Part shown: positions 35,116 to 43,009 of the stretch, piece by piece
How the letters are laid out: each line of letters opens with the position of its first letter
How positions within the stretch are numbered: position 1 is the first letter of the stretch
Made by a program: the position numbers and the translations under genes
Origin: Gammaproteobacteria bacterium
GTDB lineage: Bacteria > Pseudomonadota > Gammaproteobacteria > Steroidobacterales > Woeseiaceae
Assembly (NCBI GenBank): GCA_030429005.1
Contig: JAUIDP010000008.1
Coordinates: 1 to 64,000 of the forward strand
Direction: 5' to 3'
DNA: 64,000 nt
The notes under the pieces: generated by a model
Told to the model about the DNA's origin: nothing
Databases searched by the model: none
Seen by the model: only the letters and a program-made list of their open reading frames with translations

Positions 35116-35149
35116 GGCCACGATACCTGTACGGTATCGTGGCCTTTTT
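35116..35149 (+). terminator. Rho-independent terminator
   Basis: A 12-bp perfect stem (GGCCACGATACC / GGTATCGTGGCC, 5-base loop) is followed by TTTTT. It ends the plus-strand secreted-protein gene and, being symmetrical, may also help end the convergent dgkA unit. Confidence 0.9.
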
Positions 35150-35166
35150 CTTGCTCTCGAACTCGG

Positions 35167-35538
35167 CTAACCGAAGCGCTGCCAGGCAACCGCACCCCAG
35201 ACCAGCACGACGACGACCAGCCCGACAAACACCGCTGCCGATCCCAGGTCCTTGGCCCGACCCGACAGAACATGGTGCTCGTCACCGTGGCGATCGATCG
35301 CTGCTTCAACTGCCGAATTCAGCAACTCGACGATCAGCACCAGCAGCAGCACCGCGATCAGCAGCGCCTGCTCGACGATGGTCTGGCCGAGCCAGAAAGC
35401 CAGCGGCGTCAGGAGGACCGCTAGCGCCAATTCCTGCCGGAACGCGGCTTCATATTTCCAGGCGTGCGCAAAACCCTGTGCGGAAAACTGGGTCGCGCGA
35501 ATGATCCGGCGTATGCCGGTGTTGCCGGGTTTACCCAA
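35167..35538 (-). CDS. dgkA: Diacylglycerol kinase DgkA
   Basis: 123 aa (E. coli DgkA is 122). Three membrane helices plus an amphipathic N-terminus. The active-site segment FRQELALAVLL followed by VELLNSAVEAAIDRHGDEHH and GRAKDLGSAAVFV is diagnostic: catalytic Glu and Asn residues are intact. It phosphorylates diacylglycerol to phosphatidic acid in the inner membrane. Last gene of a three-gene unit with a PlcP-like and a PAP2 gene. Confidence 0.95.
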   Translation of the reverse strand: MGKPGNTGIRRIIRATQFSAQGFAHAWKYEAAFRQELALAVLLTPLAFWLGQTIVEQALLIAVLLLVLIVELLNSAVEAAIDRHGDEHHVLSGRAKDLGSAAVFVGLVVVVLVWGAVAWQRFG

Positions 35539-35550
35539 AACTGATTTCCG

Positions 35551-36318
35551 TCAGGCGGCTGATACCACTGATTCTATTACAGTGTCGCTTTGCCAGCCCA
35601 GGATTCCGAGTTGTCCGTCTGAGTTTTCTGCCAGCGCAGTGCCATGCTCGACCCAGTCGCCATCGTTGGCGTACAGCGTGCCATTGATCGTGCGGATGGC
35701 CGGCCGGTGGATGTGTCCGCAAACAATTCCGTCGTAGCCGCGCCCGGCGGCATACTCCGCAGCAATCGCTTCGAAACGCTGTATGTATTCCTGCGCGCCG
35801 CGCATCTTCTCCTTGACCAGTGCACTCAGTGGAAAATAATCCTGGCCGAGACAGCGGCGGAGCCTGTTCAGCGTTTCATCAAGCTGCCGTACGACAAAAT
35901 AGGCGGCCGCGCCAAACTTTTCGAGATTGGTGCCCATGCGAATGCACTCGTCGAGGACATCACCGTGCGTCACCAGCAATCTCTTGCCGCCTGGCGTCAC
36001 ATGGCAGGCTTCGAGCAGCACCGGGATGCCGCAGATGTCGCGGCCGGCGATCGAGCGAAACTCGAAATCGTGATTGCCGGGTATGTAGATAACTTCGGTA
36101 CCGCGGCTGGCCAGCGAGATCAGTTCGGAGACCACGCGCATGTGGGTGTCGGCAAACAGCGGCCGCGACTTCATGCTTTGCAGGTCCACGACATCGCCGA
36201 CCAGGTAAATCCGGTCGGCTGCGGTTTCTTCGAGAAAGTGCAGCAATTCTTCGGCGCGCGAAGACCTGGTGCCCAGGTGAATATCGGATAGCCAGAGGGT
36301 ACGGTAACCGGTGCTCAC
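35551..36318 (-). CDS. PlcP/LpxH-family metallophosphoesterase
   Basis: 255 aa from GTG 36318, which has GGAG upstream. Calcineurin-like metal motifs: LSDIHLG, YLVGDVVD, IPGNHD, THGDVLD and CGHIHRP. The pattern TLWLSDIHLGTR ... RGTEVIYIPGNHD ... NDGDWVEH fits the PlcP branch, phospholipases C that strip head groups during phosphate starvation in marine and soil bacteria, better than true LpxH of lipid A synthesis. Automated pipelines usually call this family UDP-2,3-diacylglucosamine diphosphatase. It lies between DgkA and PAP2. Confidence 0.8.
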   Translation of the reverse strand: MSTGYRTLWLSDIHLGTRSSRAEELLHFLEETAADRIYLVGDVVDLQSMKSRPLFADTHMRVVSELISLASRGTEVIYIPGNHDFEFRSIAGRDICGIPVLLEACHVTPGGKRLLVTHGDVLDECIRMGTNLEKFGAAAYFVVRQLDETLNRLRRCLGQDYFPLSALVKEKMRGAQEYIQRFEAIAAEYAAGRGYDGIVCGHIHRPAIRTINGTLYANDGDWVEHGTALAENSDGQLGILGWQSDTVIESVVSAA

Positions 36319-36328
36319 GGGTCGCTCC

Positions 36329-36841
36329 TTACATGAGAGAAAGACTGACTCCTGCGAGCGACAGGCCGATGGCCGCGCCAACGATGACATCGCTCGGGTA
36401 ATGCAAGCCGAGTATCACGCGCGAGGCGGCAACCAGGATTGCAAACGGAATGGCTATGACGGCCAGGGCAGGCTCCAGCACCAGCAGCATGGCCGAGAAG
36501 CTGCTCGCGTGCAGCGTATGCCCGGACGGGAAACTGTAGCGATCAAGCGGTGCGGTAGCGCACTGGATGCCAAAGTGATTCATGTAGGGACGCTCGCGTA
36601 CGAGCCGGTTCTTGAGCAACTTGTAGAGCAACACACCGACACCGGCCGTCAGCGCCATTTGCAATACAGCCGGCAGCGCGGATGGCCCCTGTATCCAGAG
36701 CATGGCCAGGCCCATCATGACCCAGATGCCGCCATCGCCGAGCTTGCTGACAACGGTAAAGAAACTGCGAACCGAGGAGTTCCTGCTGAGCTGGTTGACG
36801 CGGAGGCAGAAGTTTCCTTCCACATCGTTCAGGTAAGACAT
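36329..36841 (-). CDS. PAP2-family lipid phosphatase
   Basis: 170 aa from ATG 36841; GTG 36853 with GGGGG upstream is an alternative start. Six-helix PAP2 fold with the three active-site motifs: KNRLVRERP, YSFPSGH and SRVILGLHYPSDV. The enzyme removes phosphate from lipid phosphates such as phosphatidate or phosphatidylglycerol phosphate. First gene of the lipid operon, divergent from the glycosyltransferase. Confidence 0.9.
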   Translation of the reverse strand: MSYLNDVEGNFCLRVNQLSRNSSVRSFFTVVSKLGDGGIWVMMGLAMLWIQGPSALPAVLQMALTAGVGVLLYKLLKNRLVRERPYMNHFGIQCATAPLDRYSFPSGHTLHASSFSAMLLVLEPALAVIAIPFAILVAASRVILGLHYPSDVIVGAAIGLSLAGVSLSLM

Positions 36842-36963
36842 GAGTTCGACCACAGGCCATCCCCCGGGGTTTTTCAACGCTGACGAGTTTGCACGCAGGA
36901 TGCGTCAGTTCGCTTACGAGTTTGTGACACGACAGTGAAATTTGACGGTGGGGTTTAAAGCAA

Positions 36964-36981
36964 TCGTCATATCCCTGTAAC
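36964..36981 (+). promoter_or_regulatory. Pho-box-like site upstream of the glycosyltransferase
   Basis: TCGTCATATCCCTGTAAC matches the PhoB direct-repeat consensus CTGTCATAWAWCTGTCAY at 13 of 18 positions, with the GTCA/GTAA halves 11 bp apart. It begins 50 bp before the glycosyltransferase start. Regulation by phosphate is inferred. Confidence 0.45.
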
Positions 36982-37013
36982 GCAAAGTTCAAACAGGAAC
37001 TCGAAGATGCGGT

Positions 37014-38048
37014 ATGCGTATTGCAATTGCGACGGATGCCTGGGAGCCGCAGGTTAACGGTGTCGTTACAACGCTGGGGCAGACCCGTGATGAGCTCGAG
37101 CGACAGGGACACGAGGTGCTGATGATCACTCCGGAAGGCCGGCGCACGATCCCGTGCCCGACCTACCCGGAGATTCGTTTGACGCTATTCGCCAGCCGTG
37201 GCGTCGAACGGGACCTTGCAGAATTTCAGCCCGACTGCGTGCACATTGCCACGGAAGGCACCCTGGGCCTCGCAACCCGCCGCTGGTGCAAGCGCTTTAG
37301 GATGCCTTTTACGACGGCCTACCACACACAGTTTCCGGAATATGTGCGGGCGCGTTTCCCGATCCCGGTTTCCTGGACTGTCGCGGCGCTCAAGTGGTTC
37401 CACAAGCCCGCGGTCCGGACGATGGTGCCAACAGAAGGTATCCGGCAGCTGCTCATCGACCGTGGCTTCGAGGACGTCGTAATCTGGTCACGTGGCGTGG
37501 AGACGGATGTATTCAAACCCGTTGACCCGGTCGACTATGACGTCGAGCGTCCGGTCTGGGTTTACGTTGGCCGCGTCGCCGTGGAGAAGAATATCGAGGC
37601 TTTCCTGGATCTCGAGCTTACCGGCAGCAAGGTCATCATCGGCGACGGGCCGGATCGTGAACGCCTGGTTCGCGAGTACCCGGACTGCCATTTCCTTGGC
37701 TACAAATTCGGCCGCGAACTGGCGCGGCACCTGGCAGGAGCAGATGTTTTCGTATTCCCGAGCAAAACCGACACCTTTGGCATCGTCATGCTGGAAGCAA
37801 TGGCTTGTGGATTGCCAGTCGCAGCATACCCCGTTACCGGCCCCATCGACGTTGTCCGCGATGGCGAGACCGGCATCCTGCACGATGACCTCAAGACCGC
37901 CTGCATCAAGGCGCTCGCACTCGACGGCAGCGTGGCACGCAGGTTCGCCGAGGGCCGCAACTGGCAACGGTCCACCGAACAGTTCGCCACCAACCTGGCA
38001 CCCGTTCCCGACAACCGGCGCGAGACAATAAAAACAGCCACCCCGTAA
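37014..38048 (+). CDS. GT4-family glycosyltransferase (SqdX/MgtA-like lipid glycosyltransferase)
   Basis: 344 aa. N-terminal acceptor domain MRIAIATDAWEPQVNGVVTTL is the signature of SqdX/PimB-like GT4 enzymes. The donor domain has VGRVAVEKNIEAFL, the nucleotide-sugar loop and the FPSKTDTFGIVMLEAMACGLPVAA motif containing EX7E-type residues. Such enzymes glycosylate diacylglycerol. A Pho-box-like site upstream and divergent PAP2/PlcP/DgkA genes suggest formation of glycolipids that replace phospholipids. The acceptor and sugar are unproven. Confidence 0.85.
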   Translation: MRIAIATDAWEPQVNGVVTTLGQTRDELERQGHEVLMITPEGRRTIPCPTYPEIRLTLFASRGVERDLAEFQPDCVHIATEGTLGLATRRWCKRFRMPFTTAYHTQFPEYVRARFPIPVSWTVAALKWFHKPAVRTMVPTEGIRQLLIDRGFEDVVIWSRGVETDVFKPVDPVDYDVERPVWVYVGRVAVEKNIEAFLDLELTGSKVIIGDGPDRERLVREYPDCHFLGYKFGRELARHLAGADVFVFPSKTDTFGIVMLEAMACGLPVAAYPVTGPIDVVRDGETGILHDDLKTACIKALALDGSVARRFAEGRNWQRSTEQFATNLAPVPDNRRETIKTATP

Positions 38049-38127
38049 AAAAACCGTGACAGTTACTACTTACACCTTTTTTTGAGTTCCGAAAAAGGGT
38101 GTAAGTAGTAACTGTCACGGTTTTTTT
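38047..38127. repeat. Large perfect inverted repeat, 30-bp arms (terminator or REP-like element)
   Basis: Arms at 38047-38076 and 38098-38127 are perfect 30-bp reverse complements; extra A/T pairing extends the hairpin across the 21-bp centre. The outer ends are A7 and T7 next to ACCGTGACAG. It starts inside the glycosyltransferase stop codon and ends 20 bp before panB. It would terminate transcription in both directions, but the arm length is beyond ordinary terminators. Confidence 0.85.
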
Positions 38128-38147
38128 CTGTGGTAGGCTCCTTCGCC

Positions 38148-38978
38148 ATGTACACGCAGCTTGAACAGCGCGGCATGTCGGATCCGCCCGTCAACATCGG
38201 CACCTTGCGACGTATGAAACAGGATGGCGAGCCGATCGCCTGCCTGACGGCTTATGACGCGAGTTATGCCGCTGTCGTCGATGCCGCGAGAACCGACCTG
38301 GTCCTGGTCGGGGACTCACTCGGCATGGTTGTCCAGGGGCACGATACGACGGTGCCGGTAACGGTCGAAGACATCATCTATCACTCGCGAGCGGTGGCGC
38401 GCGGATTGCGGCATGCATTCATGGTCGCTGACATGCCGTTCATGAGCTACACGAGCCCGGAGCAGGCCCTCGAAAACTCGGTGCGGCTGATGCAGGAAGG
38501 TGGCGCGATGATGATCAAACTGGAAGGCGGTGTCGGCCAGATTGAGATCGTCGAACACCTGGCCCGTCATGATATCCCGGTATGCGCGCACGTCGGCCTC
38601 AAGCCGCAGTCAGTGCACAAGATCGGCGGTTTTCGCGTGCAGGGCCGGGAACCGGATGAACAGGCACGGCTCGTGAATGCCGCAGCGCGGCTGCAGGATG
38701 CCGGTGCGGACATCGTGCTGCTGGAGTGCGTACCGAACGAGGTTGGCAAAGCAGTCACCGAGGAACTCGATGTCCCGGTCATCGGGATCGGCGCAGGCCC
38801 GGATGTGGACGGACAGATACTGGTTCTGTACGACATCCTCGATATCACGATGGGGCGCACGCCGCGGTTCGTACGCAACTTCCAGGAAGGGCATGACTCG
38901 CCGCGGGCGGCCGTCGAAGCCTACGTCCTGGCGGTGAAAAACCGCGAGTACCCGGCGCCCGAACACTGTTTCTCCTGA
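38148..38978 (+). CDS. panB: 3-methyl-2-oxobutanoate hydroxymethyltransferase PanB
   Basis: 276 aa from ATG 38148; ATG 38175 (267 aa) is also plausible and closer to the family length. Family blocks: CLTAYDASYA, LVGDSLGMVVQGHDTTVPVTVEDI (metal/substrate), MADMPFMSYTSP-type (VADMPFMSYTSPE), MMIKLEGG, VCAHVGLKPQSV and GIGAGPDVDGQILVLYD. It makes ketopantoate, step one of pantothenate synthesis. First gene of panB-panC-coaX. Confidence 0.95.
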   Translation: MYTQLEQRGMSDPPVNIGTLRRMKQDGEPIACLTAYDASYAAVVDAARTDLVLVGDSLGMVVQGHDTTVPVTVEDIIYHSRAVARGLRHAFMVADMPFMSYTSPEQALENSVRLMQEGGAMMIKLEGGVGQIEIVEHLARHDIPVCAHVGLKPQSVHKIGGFRVQGREPDEQARLVNAAARLQDAGADIVLLECVPNEVGKAVTEELDVPVIGIGAGPDVDGQILVLYDILDITMGRTPRFVRNFQEGHDSPRAAVEAYVLAVKNREYPAPEHCFS

Positions 38979-39003
38979 CCCGCCGGCCCCGTTTCTTACC
39001 GGC

Positions 39004-39855
39004 ATGCAGACCGTCTCCGGAAAAACTGTCCTTCGCCAGGCGGTGGCGGGCTGGCGGGCGGCCGGCGAACGCGTCGCCATCGTACCAACCATGGGCAGCC
39101 TGCACGGCGGGCACCTGAGCCTTGTCGAGACAGCACGGCGCATTGCCGACCGGGTCGTTGCCACCATTTTCGTCAATCCAACCCAGTTCGGGCCAGGCGA
39201 GGACTACGCAGTTTACCCGCGCTCGCTGGACAGCGACGCCGACAAGCTGGCAGCGGCCGGGGCTGACCTTCTGTTTGCACCGAGTGTTGCAGCGGTCTAC
39301 CCGTTCGGCATCGAACAGGCCACCCGGGTCATCGTTCCGGGCATGACCGAGCGCCTCTGCGGCGCATCGAGGCCCGGGCATTTCGACGGCGTTACATCCG
39401 TCGTTGCCCGGCTGTTCGCCCTGGTGCAACCCGATGTCGCCGTATTCGGCCAGAAGGATTTTCAACAACAGCTGGTTATCCGGCGAATGGTCGAGGATCT
39501 CGGACTGCCGATCGAGGTTGCCGTTGCCCCAATCGTTCGCGAAGCGGACGGACTGGCCATGAGCTCACGCAATGCCTATCTCGGTACGGACGAACGCCAG
39601 GCTGCCACAGCGATTTACCAGGTTCTCACCGCCGCGGCGGAAGAAGTCCGGTGCGGCAACCGGGACTTCGCCGCGATCGAGGAGAACGCTGCATCAAAAC
39701 TTGCGAAGTCGGTCAGCCGCGTCGAGTACCTTGCCATCCGCCGAGCCGACGACCTTGCACCACCGCAGACTGGCAGCGGGCAACTGGTCGTGCTGGCGGC
39801 TGCATTGATCGGCAAGGTACGCCTGATCGACAACGTCCTGGTCGATATCGGATGA
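39004..39855 (+). CDS. panC: Pantothenate synthetase PanC
   Basis: 283 aa. ATP-binding VPTMGSLHGGHLSLV (HxGH) near residue 30, FVNPTQFGPGEDYAVYPR, FGQKDFQQQLVIRRMV and the KMSKS-like VREADGLAMSSRNAYL. Condenses pantoate with beta-alanine. It starts 25 bp after panB and overlaps coaX by ATGA. Confidence 0.96.
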   Translation: MQTVSGKTVLRQAVAGWRAAGERVAIVPTMGSLHGGHLSLVETARRIADRVVATIFVNPTQFGPGEDYAVYPRSLDSDADKLAAAGADLLFAPSVAAVYPFGIEQATRVIVPGMTERLCGASRPGHFDGVTSVVARLFALVQPDVAVFGQKDFQQQLVIRRMVEDLGLPIEVAVAPIVREADGLAMSSRNAYLGTDERQAATAIYQVLTAAAEEVRCGNRDFAAIEENAASKLAKSVSRVEYLAIRRADDLAPPQTGSGQLVVLAAALIGKVRLIDNVLVDIG

Positions 39856-40652
39856 CGACACTGTTGCTGGACATAGGTAACTCGCGCCTGAAATGGGGCG
39901 TACTCGTTGACGGTGCGATTCGCGATACCGGCAGCCTGCCAGTGCGTAATATCGCCCAGGCCGACGCGGTGTTCGAAGAAAAACTCCCGCAGCAAATCGC
40001 GTCGGCGATTGCCTGCAACGTTGCCGGCCCGGAGGTTGCGACCGCACTCGGAAACTGCATCGATGCACGGTATGGCATCACACCACGATTCATTCAGTCG
40101 ACCAAAACCGCCGGCGACGTGCAAAACGCCTACGCGGAGCCGGGCCGTCTCGGCGTCGATCGCTGGGTCGCATTGATCGGCGCTCGCGCGGCGACAAGTG
40201 CAGCGTGCCTCGTCGTCGACGCCGGCACTGCAATTACACTCGACGCGATGGATCGGCACGGTCGGCACCTCGGTGGCCAGATCCTGCCGGGGCTGCGCCT
40301 GATGGCCGGTGCACTGAATCGCAATACCAGCGACCTCCCGGGAACCGAGTCGGACACCTGGCTCAGCGTTGAGGCCGCGAAGCCGTTCGCAAACTCGACA
40401 CGAGATGCGATCGCCCAGGGGATCATGTCTGCCGTACTCGGTTCTATCGATCGCGGCATGCGAGCCATAGGCAAGTTAGACGCGGACGCGTCACTGGTGC
40501 TGACCGGCGGCGACGCCGGGGCTATCCGGCAGCAGATTCAGCTCCCGGCCGACTTTCGACCCGACCTCGTGCTCGAAGGACTGGCCTGCCTCGCTCGGGC
40601 AGAGCCTACGTCGTCGTCCGTGCAACCGGGGCGCGAGCAGCCGGCCCGGTAG
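39852..40652 (+). CDS. coaX: Type III pantothenate kinase CoaX
   Basis: 266 aa from ATG 39852, overlapping the panC stop by ATGA. ASKHA-fold signatures: LLLDIGNSRLKWG, GVDRWVALIGAR, LVVDAGTAITLDAMD and GGQILPGLRLM. First committed step of coenzyme A synthesis. Having coaX right after panBC puts the whole pantothenate-to-phosphopantothenate route in one operon. The last 47 bp overlap the convergent AI-2E transporter gene. Confidence 0.93.
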   Translation: MTTLLLDIGNSRLKWGVLVDGAIRDTGSLPVRNIAQADAVFEEKLPQQIASAIACNVAGPEVATALGNCIDARYGITPRFIQSTKTAGDVQNAYAEPGRLGVDRWVALIGARAATSAACLVVDAGTAITLDAMDRHGRHLGGQILPGLRLMAGALNRNTSDLPGTESDTWLSVEAAKPFANSTRDAIAQGIMSAVLGSIDRGMRAIGKLDADASLVLTGGDAGAIRQQIQLPADFRPDLVLEGLACLARAEPTSSSVQPGREQPAR

Positions 40653-41739
40653 CTGCAAGCCCGGCGGCATCGTCACGCCGGATGAAATTACCGACGACAT
40701 TCAGGCCGGGCACGTGGTCAGCAACCACCTTGAGACTGGTAATAATCGGGACCGCCATCAATGCGCCGGCAACACCCCACAACCAGCCCCAGAAGATGAT
40801 GGCCAGGAACACGACCAGCGGATGCACTGACAGGCGATGGCCGAGGACGGCCGGTGTCAGCAACTGGCCCTCGACAATGGTCAGCACCAGGAACGCCAAC
40901 GGTACCTTCAGTGCAGCCGTCAACGTGTCGAATGTGGTTATCCCGACAATCGTCAGCACAGCGGCTGTCGCGAGGGCACCGACATAGGGTGCAAAGTTGA
41001 ACAAGCCTGCAATCGCACCCCACAGCAGCGGGTTCGGCACCTGCAACAGGTGCATCGTCAGCGCAACCGCCGCACCGAGAAAGAAATTGACGACGGTGAC
41101 GGTGGCGAGGTAGCGGGACAGGTCAGACTGGACCTGCCGCGCGATTGCGACGATACGCCGGCGCTCGGTCCAGCTTCTTCCGCAACGCGTGGCCCTGCGC
41201 AGCATCGTGTCGCCGGAGGCCAGCAGGAAATAGGTCAGGAAAACAACGATACCGGTTGACGCTGCAATTTCAGCCAAGTGGCCCACGGCACTCGTCAGCA
41301 CACCGGGACTCTTTACGACAACCTCGGTGGTTTCCGGTGGCGCGTCGCTTTGGGTCAGGTCGTCGACCTCCTTGGCGAGTTCCTGGATACCGCTTAGCTG
41401 ATCTTCTGCTGCGAACGCCTGCTTGACTTCCCGTACCGACTGCGGCGCTTCGGTGAGCCAGCGCTCAGCCGGGTCCGCGAGGCCACCGACGGCAACCACA
41501 ACGAAACCGACCAGTGCGGCAACCAGCGCGGCAGCAGACAGGGCCGGCGGAATACCGTGGCGGCCCAGCGTTTTGACGACCGGCGACAGCAACAGGTTCA
41601 GCAGCAGTGCAATCGCAACAGGCACAAAAAGATCGGCAGCGCCATGCAGAACCGCGAGGATGGCGAGAAACAGCAATGCCAGCAGCGCTGGCGATGTTGT
41701 ATTGCGGCTGCCTGTAGCCGACTTCTCTGCGGTATGCAT
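40606..41739 (-). CDS. AI-2E/PerM-family membrane transporter
   Basis: 377 aa from ATG 41739, which shares one base with the upstream stop (TGATG). Eight or so membrane helices: ALLALLFLAILAVLHGAADLFVPVAIALLLNLLLSPVV at the start, GIVVFLTYFLLASGD, and LWGAIAGLFNFAPYVGALATAAV plus FWGWLWGVAGALMAVPII at the end, all typical of the AI-2E exporter/PerM family. The substrate is unknown; some members are sodium/proton exchangers. Last gene of the DUF1328-DUF883-holin unit. Confidence 0.85.
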   Translation of the reverse strand: MHTAEKSATGSRNTTSPALLALLFLAILAVLHGAADLFVPVAIALLLNLLLSPVVKTLGRHGIPPALSAAALVAALVGFVVVAVGGLADPAERWLTEAPQSVREVKQAFAAEDQLSGIQELAKEVDDLTQSDAPPETTEVVVKSPGVLTSAVGHLAEIAASTGIVVFLTYFLLASGDTMLRRATRCGRSWTERRRIVAIARQVQSDLSRYLATVTVVNFFLGAAVALTMHLLQVPNPLLWGAIAGLFNFAPYVGALATAAVLTIVGITTFDTLTAALKVPLAFLVLTIVEGQLLTPAVLGHRLSVHPLVVFLAIIFWGWLWGVAGALMAVPIITSLKVVADHVPGLNVVGNFIRRDDAAGLAATGPAARAPVARTTT

Positions 41740-42008
41740 CAGATCACGCCCGTACCACGCCATGCGAGTACTGATGCATTGGCAACGCCGACGGCAGCCC
41801 GGCGTAGTCGTTTCCGGTTCAGCCCCGGGTTGCCGATTGCGCCCCACAGCGTGCCGGCAGCGAAAGACCAGGCGAGCGCGTGCGGATTGCCGAACGTCTC
41901 CTGGTTCCAGCCATGTATCGCTTGCTGGTGTTTCCTGGCTTCCTGCGTGTCCTGCCGCGCTTTAGCAGCCAGCCGGTCGACTTCAGCCACGTGGTCGCGC
42001 CAGCTCAT
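41739..42008 (-). CDS. Small uncharacterised protein in envelope-stress operon
   Basis: 89 aa. A charged helical N-terminus (WRDHVAEVDRLAAKARQDTQEARKHQQ) precedes a weakly hydrophobic segment (HALAWSFAAGTLWGAIG) and a basic tail (NRKRLRRAAVGVAN). It may be a peripheral inner-membrane protein. It overlaps the holin-like gene by 4 nt upstream and the AI-2E gene downstream by one base, so it is translated in the same series. The family is unknown to me. Confidence 0.55.
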   Translation of the reverse strand: MSWRDHVAEVDRLAAKARQDTQEARKHQQAIHGWNQETFGNPHALAWSFAAGTLWGAIGNPGLNRKRLRRAAVGVANASVLAWRGTGVI

Positions 42009-42427
42009 TGGCCGCTATCCGGGTGTGAGAACTGCTCACGCGTCACGCGAAACTCGAGCTTGCTGCTGAGATTCAGCGCGGAACGCCACAGGATCCTCGC
42101 GGCGACAGCATGAGCCAGCGCCAGCGTCAGTGTTGCGATCCACAGCGGAATGTCCTGCGAGTCGAGGAATTGCAGCGCAACCACGACAGCCAGCGCCCAG
42201 GCGCCGAAGGCAAACCCTGCCGCAAGCATTCCGAGGAACGCCATCAGCGCAATGCTGGTCGCGGCAAGTTTTGCTTCGGCGACGGCCAGGCGAGCAATTG
42301 AATTCGCCCGTGAACGGGTCGCTTTGAGCCAGCCTTTCGCATGCTCTTCAATGCCTGCTACCGTCTCGGTTGCTGCGGCCGCTGGCGTGCCGCTCTGCAC
42401 CGCCCTGTCGTCAGTAGTGCTTTGCAT
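42005..42427 (-). CDS. Phage-holin-superfamily-III (DUF1469)-like membrane protein
   Basis: 140 aa. An amphipathic N-terminus ending in RSRANSIARLAVAEAKLAATS is followed by two membrane helices (IALMAFLGMLAAGFAFGAWALAVVVALQFL and IPLWIATLTLALAHAVAARIL). This is the YqjE-type holin-X layout, found beside DUF883 genes in many proteobacteria. Despite the family name it is chromosomal envelope-stress equipment, not phage lysis. One base separates it from the DUF883 stop. Confidence 0.75.
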   Translation of the reverse strand: MQSTTDDRAVQSGTPAAAATETVAGIEEHAKGWLKATRSRANSIARLAVAEAKLAATSIALMAFLGMLAAGFAFGAWALAVVVALQFLDSQDIPLWIATLTLALAHAVAARILWRSALNLSSKLEFRVTREQFSHPDSGQ

Positions 42428-42428
42428 G

Positions 42429-42698
42429 CTAGCGACGCAGCAGTGTGCTCACCAGGACGCCTGCCGCAAATGCGATGCCGGCCGACGTAACGGGTCGTTC
42501 CCTGACGAAGGACTCCATCTTCTCGAGCGACTCGTCAATCTGGTCGCGCGCCTTCTCCTGGGTTGCTTCAACCTTGTTGCCGGCATTCGCTGCTGTTTCG
42601 CGAATTTTCATCTCCACCGGCCCTGCCTTCGCAGCAGTCTCGTCGATGACGTCGTGTGCCGTCTTGGCAACGCGCGTCGTTGTTGTTGCCTTGCTCAT
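42429..42698 (-). CDS. DUF883 (ElaB/YqjD) inner-membrane ribosome-associated protein
   Basis: 89 aa. A long amphipathic helix with repeats (KTAHDVIDETAAK, AANAGNKVEATQEKARDQIDESLEKMESFVRERP) ends with the C-terminal glycine-zipper membrane anchor TSAGIAFAAGVLVSTLLRR. The family (ElaB, YqjD, YgaM) tethers ribosomes to the membrane in stationary phase. It lies second in the sigma-54 unit, after DUF1328. Confidence 0.85.
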   Translation of the reverse strand: MSKATTTTRVAKTAHDVIDETAAKAGPVEMKIRETAANAGNKVEATQEKARDQIDESLEKMESFVRERPVTSAGIAFAAGVLVSTLLRR

Positions 42699-42746
42699 AT
42701 CAGTGTCTCCTCTCGTTTCAGGTTATGCGGTTCTTCGCGAGCCTGC

Positions 42747-42920
42747 CTAGACCGGCGGCCTGCCGCGAAGCGCACCGAATACGGCGCTGATCACCAGCAG
42801 AACCAGGAATACGAAGAACAGGATCTTGGCGATTCCGGCAGCTGCACCTGCGATTCCGCCAAAGCCCAGTACACCCGCGATGACCGCGAGAATGAAAAAA
42901 CCCAAAGCCCATGAAAGCAT
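42747..42920 (-). CDS. DUF1328 small membrane protein (YtjA-like)
   Basis: 57 aa from ATG 42920 with GAGGAGA upstream. Two membrane helices: [20 protein letters not shown] then [20 protein letters not shown] and a RGRPPV tail, the DUF1328/YtjA pattern. It is a stress-induced inner-membrane peptide of unknown mechanism. First gene of a five-gene minus-strand unit behind a -24/-12 promoter at 42993-43009. Confidence 0.85.
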   Translation of the reverse strand: MLSWALGFFILAVIAGVLGFGGIAGAAAGIAKILFFVFLVLLVISAVFGALRGRPPV

Positions 42921-42992
42921 CGTCTATGTCTCCTCTGTTGGTCGATGTGTCTGGCCACATACGTCGTCGAATGCGGCCTACGGTGATGCAGA

Positions 42993-43009
42993 TGCAGATA
43001 CCGTGCCAA
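42993..43009 (-). promoter_or_regulatory. Sigma-54 promoter for the DUF1328-to-AI-2E unit
   Basis: Minus-strand TTGGCACG-GTAT-CTGCA fits YTGGCACG-N4-TTGCW with one change; GG and GC are 12 bp apart as required. The expected start is near 42982, leaving a leader of about 60 nt to ATG 42920. Confidence 0.8.

Noticed and set aside
35551-36318. Calling the phosphoesterase LpxH of lipid A synthesis
   Set aside because: Motif wording and neighbours fit PlcP better; the call is left at family level.
36931-36960. Second, minus-strand Pho box for the PAP2/PlcP operon
   Set aside because: CCGTCAAATTTCACTGTC has repeat halves two bases off the required spacing.
42005-42427. Holin-family gene as evidence of a prophage
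   Set aside because: No other phage gene is near, and the YqjE-type member beside DUF883 is ordinary chromosomal stress equipment.
42150-42914. 254-aa plus-strand open frame over the DUF883/holin genes
   Set aside because: Cys/Arg/Ser-rich shadow; the minus strand has three short recognisable genes with good ribosome sites.
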